A DNA stretch of 64,000 bases from an uncultured Erythrobacter sp. (lineage in GTDB: Bacteria; Pseudomonadota; Alphaproteobacteria; Sphingomonadales; Sphingomonadaceae). Position 1 is the stretch's first letter, and the number at the start of each line of letters is the position of its first letter. The notes below the pieces were generated by a model, which was given only the letters and a program-made list of their open reading frames with translations, was not told the DNA's origin and made no database searches. The position numbers were made by a program, and so were the translations under genes. The stretch lies in the NCBI GenBank assembly GCA_937969505.1, contig CALBWA010000018.1, positions 1 through 64,000 of the forward strand, in the 5' to 3' direction. Below are positions 60,286 to 64,000 of this stretch, piece by piece.

Positions 60286-61320
60286 TTAAATCCAGCCTGA
60301 CAATTCGCGCGTCACAATTTTTTCCAGCATGTCCATGCCGGCATCCGATGTATTGAGACAGGACAGGACGGCAAAATCTTCGCCCCCTGCATTCATGAAC
60401 TGCGCACGGCCTTCAATCGCCAGCTCTTCCAGCGTCTCCACGCAATCAGCGGAAAATCCGGGAGCAACAATTGCCAGCCTGCGCGTGCCCTTGGCCCCTT
60501 CTGCTTGCAGAGTATCGTCGGTTGCAGGCTCCAACCATTGCGCGGGGCCAAATCGCGACTGAAACGATGTCTCGATCCGCATCTGCGATCGCGAGCCGCT
60601 CTGGGCCAATTTTTCGGCCAGCAAGCGCGCCGTCTTGCGGCAATGACAGTGATAGGGATCACCGAGCTCCAGAGTGCGCTGCGGCATGCCGTGAAAGCTC
60701 AGCAGCAGAACCTCTGGATCAAAGCTCAAAGCATCAAGCTGGCGCGTCAAATCGCTTGCCAAAGCATCGATATAGGCCGGATCATCGTGATAGGGTGGCA
60801 AGGTGCGCAGGGCCGACTGCCAGCGTGCCTTCGACAAAAATTCGCTCGCTTTGTCGACCACGGTTGCCGTGGTCGCAGCGGAGTATTGCGGATAAAGCGG
60901 CGCGAGCAGAATGCGGTCGCAACCGGCCTTGTGAAGAGCATCGATCTGGTCCGGGATCGAGGGATTGCCGTAGCGCATGGCATATCGAACATCGACGGTG
61001 GTGCCGATCCGTTGCTGCAACCCCTCTGCTTGCTGGCGAGTGATGACTGCCAGCGGGGACCCTTCGTCGGTCCACACCTTGGCATAGGCCTTGGCGCTTT
61101 TTTTGGGCCGCGTGTTCAGGATGATCCCGCGCAGGATCGGCTGCCATGCGATCGGGGGAATTTCGATCACTCTGCGATCAGACAGAAACTCTGCGAGATA
61201 GCGTTTGACGGCCTTGGGTTCGGCGGCTTCGGGTGTACCAAGATTGACCAGCAAAACGCCAACATTCCCGCTTTTAACGAGGGGATGATCACCGGGTAAT
61301 TGCTGCTTTTGCCAAGTCAC
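60286..61320 (-). CDS. hemH: Ferrochelatase
   Basis: A 344-residue ferrochelatase that inserts Fe2+ into protoporphyrin IX, at or near the inner membrane. Motifs: VGVLLVNLGTPEAAEPKAVKRYLAEFLSD at the N-terminus, AMRYGNPSI, ILLAPLYPQYSAATTATVVD, the catalytic-His block LLLSFHGMPQRTLELGDPYHCHC, and SFQSRFGPAQWLEP. Start is GTG 61320. Providing heme next to a P450 gene makes functional sense, although the P450 has its own operator-like sequence in between. The 139 bp upstream (61321-61459) show only partial inverted repeats. Confidence 0.96.
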   Translation of the reverse strand: MTWQKQQLPGDHPLVKSGNVGVLLVNLGTPEAAEPKAVKRYLAEFLSDRRVIEIPPIAWQPILRGIILNTRPKKSAKAYAKVWTDEGSPLAVITRQQAEGLQQRIGTTVDVRYAMRYGNPSIPDQIDALHKAGCDRILLAPLYPQYSAATTATVVDKASEFLSKARWQSALRTLPPYHDDPAYIDALASDLTRQLDALSFDPEVLLLSFHGMPQRTLELGDPYHCHCRKTARLLAEKLAQSGSRSQMRIETSFQSRFGPAQWLEPATDDTLQAEGAKGTRRLAIVAPGFSADCVETLEELAIEGRAQFMNAGGEDFAVLSCLNTSDAGMDMLEKIVTRELSGWI

Positions 61321-61459
61321 TTTACTTGCATATCCCTTGCCTGTGCCGGCGTTGGTGAACTGGCATTTCTGCTGTTTCGATCCATAGGCCGATTGCTCAG
61401 CAGATGGGGGTCATTGTCCGCGATGCAAGCGTGTTGCTCTTTAGGCAAACGATGAAAAA

Positions 61460-63745
61460 TCAGCTTCCCCCTATAGCAATCGGCAATCGTCGCCACCGTC
61501 GTCCGGTAGCCGAGAATATCGCATTGGCAATAGCGGGCGCAGCCACAACAGCGCCCAGCTCGCCCGGATCAACCGGGGGATTATCACTTGGCAAGAAATC
61601 GACCGAAATGTCCGGACAGCCCGCCAGAAACGGCAGGTTGAGATCGGCCAGCTTTTGCGCCAACGGCATTCCAGAACGATACCGGGTGCTTCCGCCAAAA
61701 GCCTGGGCGAGGCCGAATACCAAACCACCTTCGATCTGTTGCCGCGCAATATCGAGATTGACGATGCGTCCGATATCAGCTGCGGCGACCAGCCGGGTCA
61801 CTTGGATTCCACCCTCGCCCTGGCGCACTTCGGCAACGCAGGCGATCCTTCCCCCGCTGGCATTGTCTCCGGTAACATAGCCCATCCGGTGGCAGGCCAG
61901 ACCCTGACCGCTTTGATCGCGGCCACCGTTCCACTGAGCCAGCCGCGTGGCCTGTTGCAGGCACGCGACAAGCCGGGCATCCTGGCCCAGCATGGCAATC
62001 CTGTAAGTGAGCGGTTCCAACCCGTTGCGCGCTGCCACCTCGTCAATGAAGCTCTCAATCGCAAAAGCGGTCATGGCATTGGCATTTCCGCGCATACGCG
62101 ATGTGGCAAGCCCGATGTCGACCGGCACATGCTGCACCGTCACATGGGGGATCGCATAAGGCGGCATTGCGCCTTCGCACGCCAGCGGATCAGCTTCACC
62201 CTCGGCATCGCGCAGAGCAGCCCAATTGGTCGAGTTTTCGAACAAGCGATGACCAAATTCGATGTTGCTGGGCGGTGTCGCAATTCGGGTTTTCAGGCCG
62301 CTGATCGCCCCCGAGCCATTCCTGGCAATGCCAGCTGTCAACAGAAGATGCGCCGGAGGGCGCGGGCGCGATGCCTTGTGCTCTTCCAGCCGCGACCAGA
62401 CCAGTTGGACAGGGCGGCCCAGCTCTTGCGCAATTACCGCGACCTCAATCGCATGCTCATTTTCCAGCCGCCTGTCGAAACTTCCACCAGCGGGCATGGG
62501 ATAGAGAATGACTTTGGACACTGGCAGCCCGACCGCCTTTGCCGCCGCCAGTCGCGCCTGTTCCGGGGCCTGACTGGCGAGCCACAGTTCCAGTCGCGAG
62601 CCATCATAGCGCGCCGTGGCTGTGGTCGTCTCCAGCGTTGCGTGAACGCCGGGTTCAAATTCGTAACGAAGGGCAAGATCGGGATTGCCGCCACTGCTGT
62701 AACCATCGCCGCGCTGGGCAATCAGATGCGCTTCACCTGTCTTGATCGCCCGGTCGAGCCGCTGGTCAATCTCGTCGCTATCAACGCTGTAGCCAGCCGT
62801 GAAACGTGGCTGCATTGCCTCGACCGCCTTGTTGGCGGCCCACCAATTGGTTGCCGCAACCGCCAGCCAGCGCTTGGCCCGCACTGCACCGACCACGCCG
62901 CTGATCCCGCGCGCATTGAGCGGATTGAAATCCGTAAGCTCCGACTGGTCGAGCGGGCCGTGCCGGATCGCTGCAAACACCATCCCCAGCAAGCGCACAT
63001 CGCCTGCGAATACATGCGTGCCGTCCACCTTTGATGGCAAGTCGATGCGCGGATATTGCGTTGCACCCTCGGCCTCTCCGGCCAGGGGGTTTTCAGCATA
63101 GGGCGCCGTGTTCAGCGGAGGCGGATCAGGCGGGCTTTGTTCAGCTGCTTCGCTTGCCAATTCGGCAAAGCTCAACCGATTGTCCCCGTAAATGATGAAG
63201 CCATTGTCCGCGACGCATTCCTCTGCCGAAACGCCCCAGCGCTCGGCTGCGGCCTGTGCCAGCATGGCCCGCGCACCTGCGGCTGCGATCCTGCACGGTT
63301 CCTCGAACGCTTCCAGCGAAGTGCCATCGGCGGTCGCCATGAACCGGCTGCGGTGGGCAAAACGCCGGGCCAGGATCGTGTCAGTGGTATCGGCAACGCC
63401 CGAAAATATGCCGCCCCACAAGGGGGCCCAGCGCGCAGCCAGCGCGACATTGGCGTAAAGCGCACTAACCGATGCAGGCTCAACTGCGATCTGCCGCCAG
63501 TCGGCCCCAAGTTCGGCAGCGACCACTTGCGGCAGTATCGTGCTGACACCCTGCCCCATTTCCAGCTGAGGCACGGCCACGGTGATGACCCCGTCGCTGG
63601 CGATCTTGAGCCAGGCGTCGAACGCATATTCTTCAGGCAATGGCTCCAACGGGCTGGTGTAGGAGCGGGGATAGAGCATCCAGCCGACCACCAAACCGCC
63701 GCCAATCGCAGCGCCGGTCAGCAATCCGCGACGGGTCACTGCCAT
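61460..63745 (-). CDS. Tat-exported molybdopterin-binding oxidoreductase (xanthine dehydrogenase/isoquinoline oxidoreductase beta type)
   Basis: A 761-residue large subunit of the xanthine-oxidase family, starting TRRGLLTGAAIGGGLVVGW, a Tat signal. Expected molybdopterin-contact blocks are VPQLEMGQGVSTILPQVVAAELGADW and the C-terminal GGLVFGLAQAF and LPSDNPPVDPGELGAVVAAPAIANAI. The shared layout is that of IorB/isoquinoline 1-oxidoreductase and aldehyde dehydrogenases. Such enzymes need a small [2Fe-2S] subunit; none is adjacent on either side. It begins two bases after the stop of an Mrp-type gene, so both belong to one operon. Confidence 0.88.
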   Translation of the reverse strand: MAVTRRGLLTGAAIGGGLVVGWMLYPRSYTSPLEPLPEEYAFDAWLKIASDGVITVAVPQLEMGQGVSTILPQVVAAELGADWRQIAVEPASVSALYANVALAARWAPLWGGIFSGVADTTDTILARRFAHRSRFMATADGTSLEAFEEPCRIAAAGARAMLAQAAAERWGVSAEECVADNGFIIYGDNRLSFAELASEAAEQSPPDPPPLNTAPYAENPLAGEAEGATQYPRIDLPSKVDGTHVFAGDVRLLGMVFAAIRHGPLDQSELTDFNPLNARGISGVVGAVRAKRWLAVAATNWWAANKAVEAMQPRFTAGYSVDSDEIDQRLDRAIKTGEAHLIAQRGDGYSSGGNPDLALRYEFEPGVHATLETTTATARYDGSRLELWLASQAPEQARLAAAKAVGLPVSKVILYPMPAGGSFDRRLENEHAIEVAVIAQELGRPVQLVWSRLEEHKASRPRPPAHLLLTAGIARNGSGAISGLKTRIATPPSNIEFGHRLFENSTNWAALRDAEGEADPLACEGAMPPYAIPHVTVQHVPVDIGLATSRMRGNANAMTAFAIESFIDEVAARNGLEPLTYRIAMLGQDARLVACLQQATRLAQWNGGRDQSGQGLACHRMGYVTGDNASGGRIACVAEVRQGEGGIQVTRLVAAADIGRIVNLDIARQQIEGGLVFGLAQAFGGSTRYRSGMPLAQKLADLNLPFLAGCPDISVDFLPSDNPPVDPGELGAVVAAPAIANAIFSATGRRWRRLPIAIGGS

Positions 63746-63747
63746 CG

Positions 63748-64000
63748 TCAGGCGGCCCCTTGCGAAGCGGGACCCGCACCAGTGCCAGCAGTTGCGCCCA
63801 GCCAGGCGGAAATCTGTTCTGCAACCGCGCGAAATGCCTCGCCCTCTGCAGTGTCACCTGCCGCTGGTGGCCGCCCGCTGTCGCCAGCTTCGCGGATGGG
63901 CAAGGCAAGCGGAATGCGCCCGAGGAAGGGTATGTCGACCTTGCCTGCCATGCTTTCCACCCCGCCGGTTCCGAACGGGTGCGAAGTTTCACCGCAATGC
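63748..64000 (-). CDS. Mrp/ApbC-family iron-sulfur carrier ATPase, C-terminal part
   Basis: The gene runs out of the right edge; about 84 codons are visible. The sequence HCGETSHPFGTGGVESMAGK, then VDIPFLGRIPLALPIREAGDSGRPP, is the C-terminal end of Mrp/NBP35 P-loop ATPases, which insert or carry Fe-S clusters. A tail of Ala/Gly follows. The P-loop and Cys pair are outside the window. Co-transcribed with the molybdopterin oxidoreductase, which lies two bases downstream. Confidence 0.85.
   Translation of the reverse strand, partial: HCGETSHPFGTGGVESMAGKVDIPFLGRIPLALPIREAGDSGRPPAAGDTAEGEAFRAVAEQISAWLGATAGTGAGPASQGAA

Noticed and set aside
61655-63034. 459-codon open frame on the plus strand inside the molybdopterin oxidoreductase gene
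   Set aside because: Composition is unlike a protein (rich in Arg, His, Cys), and the minus-strand gene is well supported.

Overview
The window looks like a compact, moderately GC-rich alphaproteobacterial chromosome, most likely a sphingomonad of the Erythrobacteraceae type. The grounds are an NDUFA12-type complex I accessory gene, an SDHAF4-type assembly factor, three large TonB-dependent receptors, a heme oxygenase/bacteriophytochrome pair with an HWE-type kinase, and a rich set of oxygenases and acyl-CoA enzymes. Genes are densely packed and many convergent pairs abut or overlap. No CRISPR array, insertion sequence, phage gene or rRNA operon was seen.

Layout. 1-6.3 kb: lipid and small-molecule catabolism (aldo/keto reductase end, TauD-type dioxygenase, two thiolase-fold proteins, enoyl-CoA hydratase, acyl-CoA dehydrogenase) around a divergent promoter that holds a 14-bp perfect palindrome. 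6.4-16.7 kb: two TonB-dependent receptors, a Baeyer-Villiger type flavin monooxygenase, a CinA/MoaB-domain protein and a giant DUF2339 membrane protein. 16.8-27.3 kb: the conserved block tRNA-Trp, secE-nusG, rplK-rplA, all on the minus strand but broken open twice. Between nusG and rplK lie an aspartyl-protease-like protein, two SnoaL/NTF2-like proteins, a Rieske oxygenase and a GT61 glycosyltransferase. Between tRNA-Trp and secE lie an amino-acid:cation symporter, a 48-residue small ORF and a GT87-like membrane protein. 27.3-33.7 kb: aat, DUF2155, NDUFA12, DUF192, recX, a fatty acyl-AMP ligase and a DUF389 protein. 33.8-44.3 kb: a TelA/XpaC-like/PHA-granule gene trio, heme oxygenase plus bacteriophytochrome, mannose-1-phosphate guanylyltransferase, TonB and a MASE1 hybrid kinase. 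44.3-53.3 kb: an Oar-like TonB receptor, a 2-oxoglutarate oxygenase, a nucleoside transporter, a queuosine-precursor-type transporter, a GH42 beta-galactosidase and tRNA-Lys. 53.3-64 kb: folK, a carbamoylputrescine amidase-type nitrilase, a SIMPL lipoprotein, an exported methyltransferase, msrA, an RsmB-type rRNA methyltransferase, SDHAF4, a cytochrome P450 behind a perfect inverted repeat, hemH, a Tat-exported molybdopterin oxidoreductase and the end of an Mrp-family gene.

Most notable observation. The last codons of nusG are present twice. The real gene end (22941-22973) has a 33-bp near-copy (31/33 identical) at 21740-21772, and the two copies flank the AT-richer GT61 gene. Both differences are synonymous third-position changes, so the extra copy looks like the end of a functional nusG, not random drift. 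This is the footprint expected of insertion at the 3' end of nusG with regeneration of the gene, but no integrase is visible. Other leads are a TetR-like operator before the P450, a SnoaL-like gene whose best ribosome-binding site points to an AUC start, a 48-residue small ORF with its own SD and a shared bidirectional terminator, and the linkage of TelA/XpaC-like genes to a PHA-granule-associated gene.
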